Made by a program: the position numbers and the translations under genes
Notes under the pieces: generated by a model
Told to the model about the DNA's origin: nothing
The model's input: the letters and a program-made list of their open reading frames with translations, nothing else
Database searches by the model: none
NCBI GenBank assembly: GCA_030278955.1
Contig: JAOANR010000006.1
Location: forward strand, 7,711,915-7,775,914
Reading direction: 5' to 3'
DNA length: 64,000 nt
DNA from: Hygrophila difformis
Lineage: Eukaryota; Streptophyta; Magnoliopsida; Lamiales; Acanthaceae
Part shown: piece after piece, positions 47,050 through 56,128 of the stretch
Layout: every line of letters starts with the position of its first letter
How positions within the stretch are numbered: the stretch's first letter is position 1

Positions 47050-48360
47050 TATAATGGAAAAATTGCCACAAACGTTCTTTTTCTTATCATTTTTACCCAA
47101 TTAGTCCTCTTCAAATTTTTTGCCCCTATTAGTCCGCTTTGTTTGCTAATTAAAACCAAATCCATCCTAAACTCACTAATCCAAGTCAGTTAGTGTTTTA
47201 ATCGGAAAAATTGCCAAAAACGTTATTTTTCTTGTCGTTTTGTCCGAATCCGTCCACTACAACCCTTGCAAATAATTTGTTCCAACTGTTGTGAACATTA
47301 CATGAAATATATTATATTTTTGTGCATTATAGTATTTTATTTTTTGTTTCTACAGTCTACATTATACTGTCACAAATACAAGTAAGATGTTTTTAATGCA
47401 TATCATATTATCATATAAAATATGAAGAAACCTAATTAGATGCATTTCATATTCTCATTACAATACCATCAAACATTGAGTTTGAAATTAAATATTCCAT
47501 CGGCATCTTCCTTCAACATAAAATGCATGGCAAAACAATGACACTAAATCTTATTCATTACTATTACTAATCACAACCTCGTTACTTCTTAAGAAAAAAA
47601 AATAACCATGTTGGAATCCGGATGACAAGTCAAGATGTTGTAAATTATACTTTATTTCAATAATACAAAAAAAGGACAATAATCAACTTCAAGCAAGTAA
47701 GCTTCCGACATCTGTCCACTTCATTTCTTTCAACAATTGAATGCTCCACAAATTCATCCGCTCTCTGAAATGTCTCTTTCACATTGACAATTTCCATACC
47801 AATTTCTTCTTTGACATCCACTAGTTTGTTATTGAGTCCTCATTGGAGTTGTGTCAATTGTTATACGTTCATTTTTGTTTTGAAGGAGGACGTCGTAGAA
47901 ATATGTAATTTCAAATATAATATTTGAATGATGACATTATAATGAGAATATGTAATGCATCTAATTAGGTATATTCATGTTTGACAAGAGAATATGATAT
48001 GCATTGAAAATATCTTACTTGTATTTTTGACAGTATAATGTAGAGTTGTAGACGGTAGAAACAAGGTATATATATAATAATGCACAAAAGTAGAATATAT
48101 TTAATGCAATATTTACAACAGTTGGAGCCAATTATTTGCAAGGGTTATGGCGGACGGATTCGGACAAGACGACAAGAAAAAAGACGTTTTGGCTATTTTT
48201 CCGATTAAAACACTAATTGACTTGAATTAGTAAGTTTGCGATTGATTTGGTTTTAATTAGCAAACGAAACGGACTAATAGGGGCAACAAATTCGAAGGGG
48301 ACTGATTGGATAAAAATAATAAGAAAAATGACGTCTGTGGCAATTTTTCCGGAATATAAT
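47046..48360. mobile_element. Mutator-like non-autonomous element with long TIRs
   Basis: The body is 47056-48350. Long inverted repeats of about 260 bp (47056-47315 and 48090-48350) begin GGAAAAATTGCCACAAACG and end with its near-complement. Exact 10-bp direct repeats GGAATATAAT flank it (47046-47055 and 48351-48360), the size typical of Mutator-like elements. Within each arm the terminal word returns about 150 bp inside (47205, 'ggaaaaattgccaaaaacg'), so each arm is itself a two-unit repeat. The core has no transposase. Confidence 0.88.
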
Positions 48361-49025
48361 TCATTCATTGAGAGCTTCCGTAATTCACGGATTTAATGAA
48401 GCATAGCTTAGCCTTAGGAGTTAGGACCTATAGATTTTATCATTTTGAGGATAACAAAATTTAAAGGGATAGATAATTGTCCAATCAGTAGGCATCTTTT
48501 AATTGTACATCAGGTGCTGTCATATGAAGCACTCCATAATTCATACCGTCAAATCATCATCCATCGAACGAACAAATTCTTTCTAGTCGTCGGGTCACGT
48601 TCATTCACACTCACACCCATTACCTATTTTCTTTCCTTCTTTTTCATGCTTTTTTAATTTCTTTCTTCACCTTCACTATTTCCGCTTAAATTAAATTCTT
48701 AAATTATGGGACATTTTATTAAATTGTTAAAAAATAGTTTTTTTTTTGTTTTTTGTTTTTTTTTTTCCCTGAGTAGCCTATATAGGCTAGGAAAAGAGTG
48801 GTGTGTGAGCTCATGCCATACAAATTACAAATGGAACAAAGATGAGGGATGAGGGCAGGGTGAGAAATCGAACCCCAACTTATAGGTTAAAAGTTGGGGG
48901 ACTTAACCACTAGGATAAGCCCTGTACTTCATTGATAATAATTAGTTGATTAATTAAAATTTTTTTTGTTAAACAATATTACTAAATATAAAAATATAAT
49001 ACACAATAAATACCTCTAATATATA
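48361..49025. other. Intergenic DNA with one SINE
   Basis: No supported gene. The frame at 48445-48657 has no domain. A SINE copy occupies 48738-48924 and is listed separately. Confidence 0.5.
48738..48924 (-). mobile_element. SINE copy, full-length but diverged
   Basis: Minus-strand relative of the SINE at 29828-29995. It has a T-run at the left (poly(A) on its own strand), 'catgccatacaaattacaaa' in the 3' half, B box GGTTCGATTTC (complement near 48867) and an A-box-like ATCCTAGTGGTTAAG (complement near 48901-48917). No target duplications could be seen. Confidence 0.75.
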
Positions 49026-49498
49026 CTCTCTCCATCTCGCGAAATGTGACACGTATTCCTTTTTGAGCTGTCCCACAAAATTCGACACCTTTCCCTTTTT
49101 AGATAAATTAAATTAATATAAATATGATTAGAATCTTAATGGTTTTCAAATCCCATTAAAAATAATTACTTTAACTTTCTGCACAACTCCCAATATACTT
49201 TTATTTTTCTCACAAATTTCTTACATTTCTTTAATTCTTCATATTTTAAAATGGGTACAAATAAAAATTATAAATATATATTCTAAAATTAGACACCTAG
49301 ACGATTCTAACAAGACTACATTTGAATATTTTTTTAATTAAATCATTACCATAATATTTAGTCAAAATTAAACAATAAACAAATGAAAATTCATTAAAAT
49401 TTTAAACACAAATAACCTCAACACTTTAACCACTAAACCTCATCATATAAATTACAGTGCCCAAAAGAAACGTGTCACATTTCGCGGGACGGAAGGAA
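49026..49498. mobile_element. Stowaway-like MITE, about 480-bp family, second copy
   Basis: Ends CTCTCTCCATCTCGCGAAAT and ATTTCGCGGGACGGAAGGAA, flanked by TA. The body matches 1572-2053 along its length, for example 'gattagaatcttaat', 'caaatcccattaaaaata' and 'ttctaacaagac'. Confidence 0.8.
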
Positions 49499-49516
49499 TA
49501 CATATGAATGTGTTAT

Positions 49517-50074
49517 GTGCATAAGGTTGTTAAGATCGGTATCCTATATGGGATTGTTTTTCTCTTTGCAAGATCAGGATCGTAGGATCGAATTGGGATC
49601 TTAAAATCTTATAAAATTGAAATAATGGATAAAGTCAATTATGTATACTAACAAGTAAAAATATTGTTTCATTTGTTTGTTAATCTTGCAAGTTAATTAA
49701 TACAATACAATAAAAACATCACAATTAAACATAAAATATTTCCACATACAGACATATTATGTGTTTTTTTACACATCTTACATAAGGAGTACAATTTCTT
49801 AAGTTTAAATTAAAGAAAAAAAAGTTACTTTGATTTCAAATCATAAAATACTACAAAAATTTTATACGTTTAAGAGGGTATGATCGTAAGATCGTAGAAG
49901 CGTTTAAGGGAGTATGACCATAAGATCGTAACATTTTACGATCAGGATCGTGATCTTATTTAGATCTTACTAATTTTAAGATCCTACAAGAATCGGGATC
50001 GTTTTAGAGATATGTGATCGTAAAATTATAAGATTTTAAAATTATGATCGAGATCTTAACAACTATGGTGCATA
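49517..50074. mobile_element. hAT-like MITE rich in GATC words
   Basis: The body at 49524-50067 begins AGGTTGTTAAGATCGG and ends GATCTTAACAACTATG. It is flanked by GTGCATA (49517-49523 and 50068-50074; the eighth base differs). Both halves contain many forms of 'gatcgtaagatcgta' and 'gatcgggatc', so it can fold on itself. No coding capacity. Confidence 0.7.
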
Positions 50075-50343
50075 GTACTTAAAAAATAAATAGGTAAAAT
50101 AAAAAGATCAGCAGGAGACAGGAGGAGTGACATTTCATTTAATAAAGTAATTTTCTTTTAAAATAATATAGTCTCGTAGAGTACCATAATTTTGGGCAAT
50201 TGGAGAGTACATAAACATAAACGCATGTAGAACAAAAGGCAAAGGCACTTTCAGATCTCTCTCCCCTCCAAAGTCCAATCTTCTTCTCGAGAGGAAAAAT
50301 AATTGAAATTAAATCATAAATCAATAATTGGCAGTTGGCAGCC

Positions 50344-50880
50344 ATGCCCATGAGAAACGCCATCAGATGCTGCATATCCTGCATTCTCCCCTGCGGTGCT
50401 CTCGACGTAATCCGGATCGTCCATATCGACGGCCACGTGGAAGAAATCAGCCACGCCGGCGTAACCGCAGCAGAAATCATGAAACTCCACCCCAAACACG
50501 TCCTCAGGAAACCCTCGTCGTCGCCCCCCGCCGAAGACGCCGGCACCCGGGAGCGCTCCAAAATCACTGTCCATGTTGTTTCTCCCGATGCCGTGCTCAA
50601 ACGTGGAGAGATTTATTTCCTTATTCCCCTGCCACTGCCGCCGCCCTCGACGAAAAAACGGCGGAAATCGGCGGGGAAGAAAGAAGTGACAAGTGCTGCA
50701 GGTTGCGGTGGAGTTGCGAAGGTTAGTGGGAGCGGTTTTTCTCTGGCGAACTTTCCGATCTCCGATCGGTATTTGAGCGAAATTCTATCGGAGAAGATCT
50801 CGATGGACCGGCGGCGAGGGCGTGCAGCCGTTTGGAGACCTCGTTTGGAAAGCATTTCAGAGACGCCGGCGGAAGCGTAG
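50344..50880 (+). CDS. PADRE (DUF4228) domain protein
   Basis: Small plant protein of the PADRE family; many members are induced by pathogen or abiotic stress. The molecular role is not established. A codon at 50335 in this frame is TTG; the first ATG is at 50344, giving 178 aa (a second ATG at 50350 gives MRNAIRCC, the more usual start shape). N-terminal signature: NAIRCCISCILPCGALDVIR, then VHIDGHVEEISHAGVTAAEI, LHPKHVLRKP and GEIYFLIPLP. A basic linker (KKRRKSAGKK) and a disordered, Ser/Arg-rich C-terminus with RRGRAAVWRPRLESI follow, typical of the family. The Cys pair after the start resembles an acylation site, but the start glycine of MGN-type relatives is missing. Intronless. Confidence 0.9.
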   Translation: MPMRNAIRCCISCILPCGALDVIRIVHIDGHVEEISHAGVTAAEIMKLHPKHVLRKPSSSPPAEDAGTRERSKITVHVVSPDAVLKRGEIYFLIPLPLPPPSTKKRRKSAGKKEVTSAAGCGGVAKVSGSGFSLANFPISDRYLSEILSEKISMDRRRGRAAVWRPRLESISETPAEA

Positions 50881-53518
50881 TTGATTCATTAATGGCGTTC
50901 AATTGTGAATCCCTAGCTTTCATTAATCTTTAGTTAATTTCCAAGTTAGGTTACGTTTATGTTCAATCATAGAGTGTATCATCGTCTATCTACTTTCGTA
51001 TTTTGTTTAATATATCGTTTCACATAAATTAAATATTTTTTACGTTTGATTTTAAAATTTATTTTTGACCTCAACTCATTTAATAATAATTATTATTATT
51101 AATTATTTTTATTTTTATTATTATTATGTTGAATAAATTGTGAACGAGCCAAATCAAATTTAAACACGTTATGATCTCACGGACAAACAAGTATCTTCCA
51201 CTAATCTTAAATAAATATTCATAAAGAATTATTATTATAGAGTATTTTTTTTTATAAACAGTAACACTGATGTGTCGTGTATTATAGAATATAATTTTAA
51301 GAAAAGTAAAATATACTATTAATTTAAATTTATAAAAAATAATGATACTGATATTGGATGAGTTCGAGTCTATCCAGAACTTTAGTGTTAATTGTCCCCA
51401 CAATAATAATAATAATAGTAATGCACTTTAGTTTGCATCTTGCTAGTGGACAGTGTTTAAAAGCATTTGTTAATGCCTAATACTCCACACTGATTTATAC
51501 ATATGTGATGCCAAATTCCAAATGCATCCTGAAAAGGTGACTACAATTTCCCAAAAAGATTCTATTAACACTTTGTACGGACACATTGTCTTCAAATGCA
51601 CAGAACAAAAGCCATAGTTTAAAAATTACTCTATATTTCTATTTAAAATAATATACTAATCAAATATTCTTAACGTTAATTTCGACGCAGTATCCACCTC
51701 GTAATATAGATTGATTATTTTAAAAATGTTCAAGGGTTCGGAGTTAGGACAATGGCTTCTCAAAATGAATCTTGAAACAGTGAGACAAATAACCTGCTTA
51801 TATTGACTTAGGTTGTATAAAAATTTAAAAATTACTCTTTCCCCGAAAAAAAAAAAATAAAAAATTACTCCGTAAAAAAGTTAAAAGTAGAAGCATACAT
51901 ATGGATATGGAGTATTATTATTATACAAATAAATCAACATCAGTAGAATTTAAACTATGAATTAGTATTAAAAGATTCATGGAAATATGGTACAAGATAT
52001 TAGAAATCAAAAGCATGTAGTAGTATATAAATGAAAGCTGTAAACATGAGTGAGGGTAATATTTTGATGTTAGATTTCTTTTAACGAGAGAATGGGAATA
52101 TGAGATGCAACTTAGCTTGTGAGCTGTGAGTTGTGACTGCCAATTACTAACTTATACATTATCGATAATCATCAAGCTGGATCTTTTATAAGTTTAATGA
52201 ACAGCAGATGGTTCGCAACATGCGAAATCATTGGTTAATAGTAAATTACTACTCCACTATTTTTTTTTTTTGGAGGAGTACTACTCCACTATTGATGTTA
52301 TTTCAATGCTATAGTATATAGGATAGGATAATTATTCCCTGTTTAGAGTTTAAACTTCACACTAAGACCCCTAAGTGAGGACTTAGTAATAAATGAGGTA
52401 CGTCCATAAATTTTTTTTTTATCAATTAAGATACTATACTGACTATTATAAATCCTCATATGCGGACATGTTCTAGCAAAGTGCATGATGTGCTATGTGT
52501 CATCATGAGGTGCATTCATTCCATTTAGAAGTATTTATTAATTAGGGATAGTGGGCTATGTGTCATTATGAGGTGCATTCATTCCATTTAGAGGTATTTA
52601 GGGATAGTGGATCTGTCAATGGACGTAATTAGAACGTTATTGTTGCATTCACATTGTGAGGTTCAGACTTAATTGGCAGAAATGGATATGCTCGATGACA
52701 TAACACAATGTGAACTGGTTGGCAGCACATACTAGTTACTATTTTCAATGCTATTTACTACAGCACCAATTAAACAGAGACAGAACACAACGGGAACTGG
52801 TTGGCAACATGTAGTAGTTACTATTTTCCCATACTATTTACTACAACATCAGTTAACACAGAGGCAGAACACAATGTGAACTTATTGGCAGCACCTGTTA
52901 TTTATTATTTTCCCCAAACTATTTACTACAGCATAAGTAAAAAAGATACATACCACAATATGAACAGGTTCACAGCACATTTACGCATAATTTAATTAGT
53001 AATTCGATTGACATGACATAGTAATCTTCCACACAAAATCTTTTGCTAAAATTAAAAAAAAAATGTAGAATCTTCTAAATTTGGACAAAAATCTTGGCCC
53101 ACCTCACATAAAAATGCCCCACGATTTCAAGGGGAAAAAATGGCAACATCCGTTCATTTGGCATAATTTAATAAAGTATAAAAAAAGGAAAACATAAAAA
53201 CTTCTACTGCCATTTGTCAAAGGAAAAAAAATAGCACAACTTATACTTACCCATAGCTAGTCTGCATTACCGGACTCAGGACAGGAACTCACTCCATTTG
53301 TTATATCAACAATATGTTATATGGAATGAAAACATTTTAAATGTGCAATTTAGGTTGCATGGAAGGGGGGGGGGGGGGGAGGTGTGAAGAGGTAGAGAAA
53401 TTTGTAATTGTAGTGGTTTAGGTTGCATTTTATAAATTTTTTGAAATATGAAGTGATTATATTTGAGAAATAATTAGAGTTTAGCGTATGAAGTTTTTAG
53501 TTTAGGCTATTTTTAGTA
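50881..53518. other. AT-rich intergenic DNA with a short tandem array
   Basis: TAA-rich near 51080-51120 and 51400-51420. No supported gene. It contains the tandem array at 52702-52985, a partly duplicated stretch at 52499-52615 ('gaggtgcattcattccattt' twice) and a run of 15 G at about 53365-53379. Confidence 0.5.
52702..52985. repeat. Tandem repeat, 82-84 bp unit, 3.4 copies
   Basis: Units start at 52702, 52784, 52868 and 52952 (lengths 82, 84, 84, then partial). Each carries 'aacacaatgtgaactggttg', 'gcagcaca', 'agttactattttccc', 'ctatttactacagca' and 'aacagagacag'. Imperfect, non-coding. Confidence 0.8.
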
Positions 53519-53597
53519 TTCCCTCCGTTATTTTTAGTTGTCTTTCTAGCAAATATTACACAAATCAAGAAACATAATTATTACCACACAATCTTTC

Positions 53598-54028
53598 ATT
53601 TCTATCTAGGGTGGAAAAAATTACCGAAAACTCGGTATACCGAGCTTATCGTATCGAAAATTACCGAAAAATGTCGAAATTTAGGTATACCCAAAAAATC
53701 GGTACGGTAACGGTATGGAGATTACGGAATTTTTGGCATTTCGGTATACCGTTATACCGAAACATTAATTTTAATATTATTTTAAATTTTTAATATTTTA
53801 TCATCGGCATTTCGGTATTTCGGTATTTTGGTATACCGTAATACCTTAAGCCCTAAACCCCAACTGTTAAAGCTCAACCTATCATCGGTATTTCGGTATA
53901 GTTCGGTATGCGAATTTTTAACGGCATATAACACTTTTCGGTAAGTAAAATTTTCAGTATTTTTCGGTAAAAACTGAAAATTCGGTACGGTATTTCGGTA
54001 TGCCGTATTTTGCCACCCCTATTTCTAC
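53598..54028. mobile_element. hAT-like MITE with TTCGGTATACC repeats
   Basis: The body at 53606-54020 begins CTAGGGTGGAAAAAATTACC and ends GTATTTTGCCACCCCT. Flanks are ATTTCTAT (53598-53605) and ATTTCTAC (54021-54028), an 8-bp duplication with one change. The interior is made of 'aatttcggtataccg' words in both orientations. Non-coding. Confidence 0.8.
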
Positions 54029-54170
54029 CCCTCTCACTTACCAAGAAATGTATTTGGGGTTGAGAGAGAATGAACATCATTGGGGAATAAAGATGTAATA
54101 TTGGAAAACTTTCAAGAAATACCCAAAATGACAACTATTGTGGAACACTTTTTCATCTCTAAAACGACTA

Positions 54171-54427
54171 CTTCCTCTATCTCAATATTAATGTTACATT
54201 CCCCTCCAGCACGTATGCCGAGATACATTTTTAGCGGTTAATTACTTAAATTGTGTACAATGAAAAGTTACAAAAAGTTGATATTCTAAAATTATAAGAT
54301 TAGAAGAATCTAATAAGATCTCACTTGACTATATTTTTTCTTGTATAACTATGATAAAAATTCGAGTCAAAGTTAAACAGTGAATAATATCCAAAAGTCA
54401 AACGTAACAATTCTATTAAGACGGAAG
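54171..54427. mobile_element. Stowaway-like MITE nested in another MITE
   Basis: Starts CTTCCTCTATCTCAATATTA and ends TTCTATTAAGACGGAAG, with TA at 54169-54170 and 54428-54429. The interior is of the family type ('aagatctcacttgactatat'). Inserted in the right part of the outer element. Confidence 0.75.
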
Positions 54428-54452
54428 TAATATTATTTTGGAACGGAGGAAA

Positions 54453-55195
54453 TATATATTTTAAAAGCTAAACGGGTGTATGAGGTGTATGAATGTGTGA
54501 TGAGTGAGGTGGAAGTTAGAAGTGGTCAAAGGTAGTAGGGCAATTGCCAATTGGGGTTGGGGTTGGGTTGGGGTTGTTTTCAAATTTCAAGTGCTGAGGG
54601 CAGTCTGGGAATTTTAGCGTACCGGCCGGACACGGACAGGCATTAATCCCTCCTCTGTTCAGACTGAGACTTCCTGAATCCTGAGGCCATGTTTTTTTAG
54701 GTTCCAGGTATTCACCGGCACCGCACTCCAACAGATATATGCTGAAATTAAGTTATTATTATAAATTATAGAGTAATCATCTCATAATCCATAATAAAGA
54801 AATTATTACTTTATTTTTTTTCTTTTTTTTTTTAAAGAAAAAGATTATTATATCCACAGGAATAATTCCACCCACATCTCCTCGTCGCACTGAACTGATA
54901 GAGTTGCTAGTACTTCCACTTCATTTCGTTCGTAAATCGATTACTCACTCGGTATTCAGACTTGACTTGAGTGGTGCTCAATTTACAGACTCCATTCCAT
55001 CAACCTAAATTACACAACGCAGTTTGCCAATTCCAATGCCGAAATTCAAATCGCGTGACCGTCGCCCCCACGCGCGCCCCCCGGCGACGCGATCCCCTTT
55101 TTTCCCCTCTTTTATCCACGCGCTTTCGCCTTCCCACACCGGCGCCCTCCCATCTTCCCCCAACGCCATCGTCCCTTTCTTTCTCCCTTCCCAAA
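54453..55195 (+). promoter_or_regulatory. Upstream region and leader of the trihelix gene
   Basis: Holds a G/T-rich run ('ggggttggggttggg', about 54555-54576) and, from about 55060, a C-rich, T-rich leader. The reading frame is open back to 54971, but that codon is GTG and the added 75 residues are low-complexity, so the leader is taken as non-coding. No defined element recognised. Confidence 0.4.
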
Positions 55196-56128
55196 ATGGC
55201 TGATCTCATCACCGATTCCTCCACCCCTCACTCTCACCCCACCGCTTCCCGTCAACTTCCCTTTCGCGAGGATTGCTGGACCGACGACGCCACCTCCACG
55301 CTCGTTGACGCCTGGGGCCGCCGCTATCTCGACCTCAACCGCGGTAATCTCCGCCAGAAAGATTGGCAGGAGGTCGCCGACGCCGTCAACACGCGTCACG
55401 GCCACACCAAGAAGACTCGCCGGACCGACGTTCAGTGCAAGAATCGGATCGACACTCTCAAGAAGAAGTACAAGATTGAGAGGACCAAGATCTCCGAATC
55501 CAATGGAACCCTAACGTCGTCTTGGTCATTTTATTCCCGTTTGGATCTTTTGATTGGATCTACTTTTAAGAAGCACCAGGGCAAGGTGACGCCGTTGCAA
55601 CGCTCTCCGTCATCGTCTCTGTCTCCGTCTCCGACGCCCCTATCTCTTCCCGCTCCCCCGATGGCTGTCCCTTTGTCCTACCGCAGGCCGCTGGGGTCCG
55701 CAATGGCGACGCCGATGATTTTGCCTCACAAGCGTCCCGCGCTTTCCCCTGCTATGGATGAGTCGTACTTCAAGAGGAATTATTCAGCGATGGCCGCCGC
55801 CGCCGCCGCGGCTGAGGACGAGGACGAGGATGGGGAATCCATGGGGGAGGAAACAGAAGGGAGCGAGGATAAGGGTACCGGGGAGGAAGAGGAAGGGAGG
55901 GATGACGGAATGAAGAGATTGGCGAAGGCGATAGAGAGGTTCGGGGACGTATATGAGAAGGTGGAGAGTATGAAACAGAGGCAGATGGTGGAGTTGGAGA
56001 AACAGAGGATGCAGTTTGCCAAAGATTTGGAGGTTCAGAGGATGAGGCTGTTTATGGATACTCAGGTCCAGCTAGAGAAAATCAAGCAGGCCAAACGATC
56101 TGGATCTCCTGATGGTATGCATATATGA
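55196..56128 (+). CDS. Trihelix transcription factor, SIP1/ASIL-type
   Basis: Nuclear DNA-binding protein with one Myb/SANT-like trihelix domain, of the group that holds ASIL1/2, VFP proteins and 6b-interacting proteins. From ATG at 55196 it has 310 aa. Order: short N-terminus MADLITDSS, trihelix domain about residues 20-110 (EDCWTDDATSTLVDAWGRRY, the second aromatic position in KDWQEVADAV, then RTDVQCKNRIDTLKKKYK and SWSFYSRLDLLIG), a Ser/Pro-rich linker with a basic GHKRP-like patch (LPHKRPALSP), an Ala run, a long acidic tract (EDEDEDGE and EEEEGRDDG), and a C-terminal coiled coil (LAKAIERFGDVYEKVESMKQRQMVELEKQRMQF) typical of the group. The last codons contain a possible donor (GATG/gtatgc at 56112-56117), so the C-terminus could be spliced differently. 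Confidence 0.88.
   Translation: MADLITDSSTPHSHPTASRQLPFREDCWTDDATSTLVDAWGRRYLDLNRGNLRQKDWQEVADAVNTRHGHTKKTRRTDVQCKNRIDTLKKKYKIERTKISESNGTLTSSWSFYSRLDLLIGSTFKKHQGKVTPLQRSPSSSLSPSPTPLSLPAPPMAVPLSYRRPLGSAMATPMILPHKRPALSPAMDESYFKRNYSAMAAAAAAAEDEDEDGESMGEETEGSEDKGTGEEEEGRDDGMKRLAKAIERFGDVYEKVESMKQRQMVELEKQRMQFAKDLEVQRMRLFMDTQVQLEKIKQAKRSGSPDGMHI

Larger units (their letters stand above)
53519..54452. mobile_element. MITE carrying two other MITEs
   Basis: The outer element starts TTCCCTCCGTTATTTTTAG after TA (53517-53518) and ends TTGGAACGGAGGAA before TA. Its parts match the complete copy at 62418-62682, including 'aaaatgacaactatt', 'ggaa.actttttc' and 'tctctaaaa.gac'. It is interrupted by a hAT-like element (53606-54020) and by a Stowaway-like element (54171-54427). 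Removing both restores a unit of about 260 bp, the length of the reference copy. Confidence 0.8.

Noticed and set aside
50335..50343. Three-residue extension of the PADRE frame
   Set aside because: The first codon is TTG; ATG codons follow at 50344 and 50350.
54971..55195. N-terminal extension of the trihelix frame
   Set aside because: Its first codon is GTG, not ATG, and the extra 75 residues are low-complexity. The ATG at 55196 has a good context and starts a normal N-terminus.
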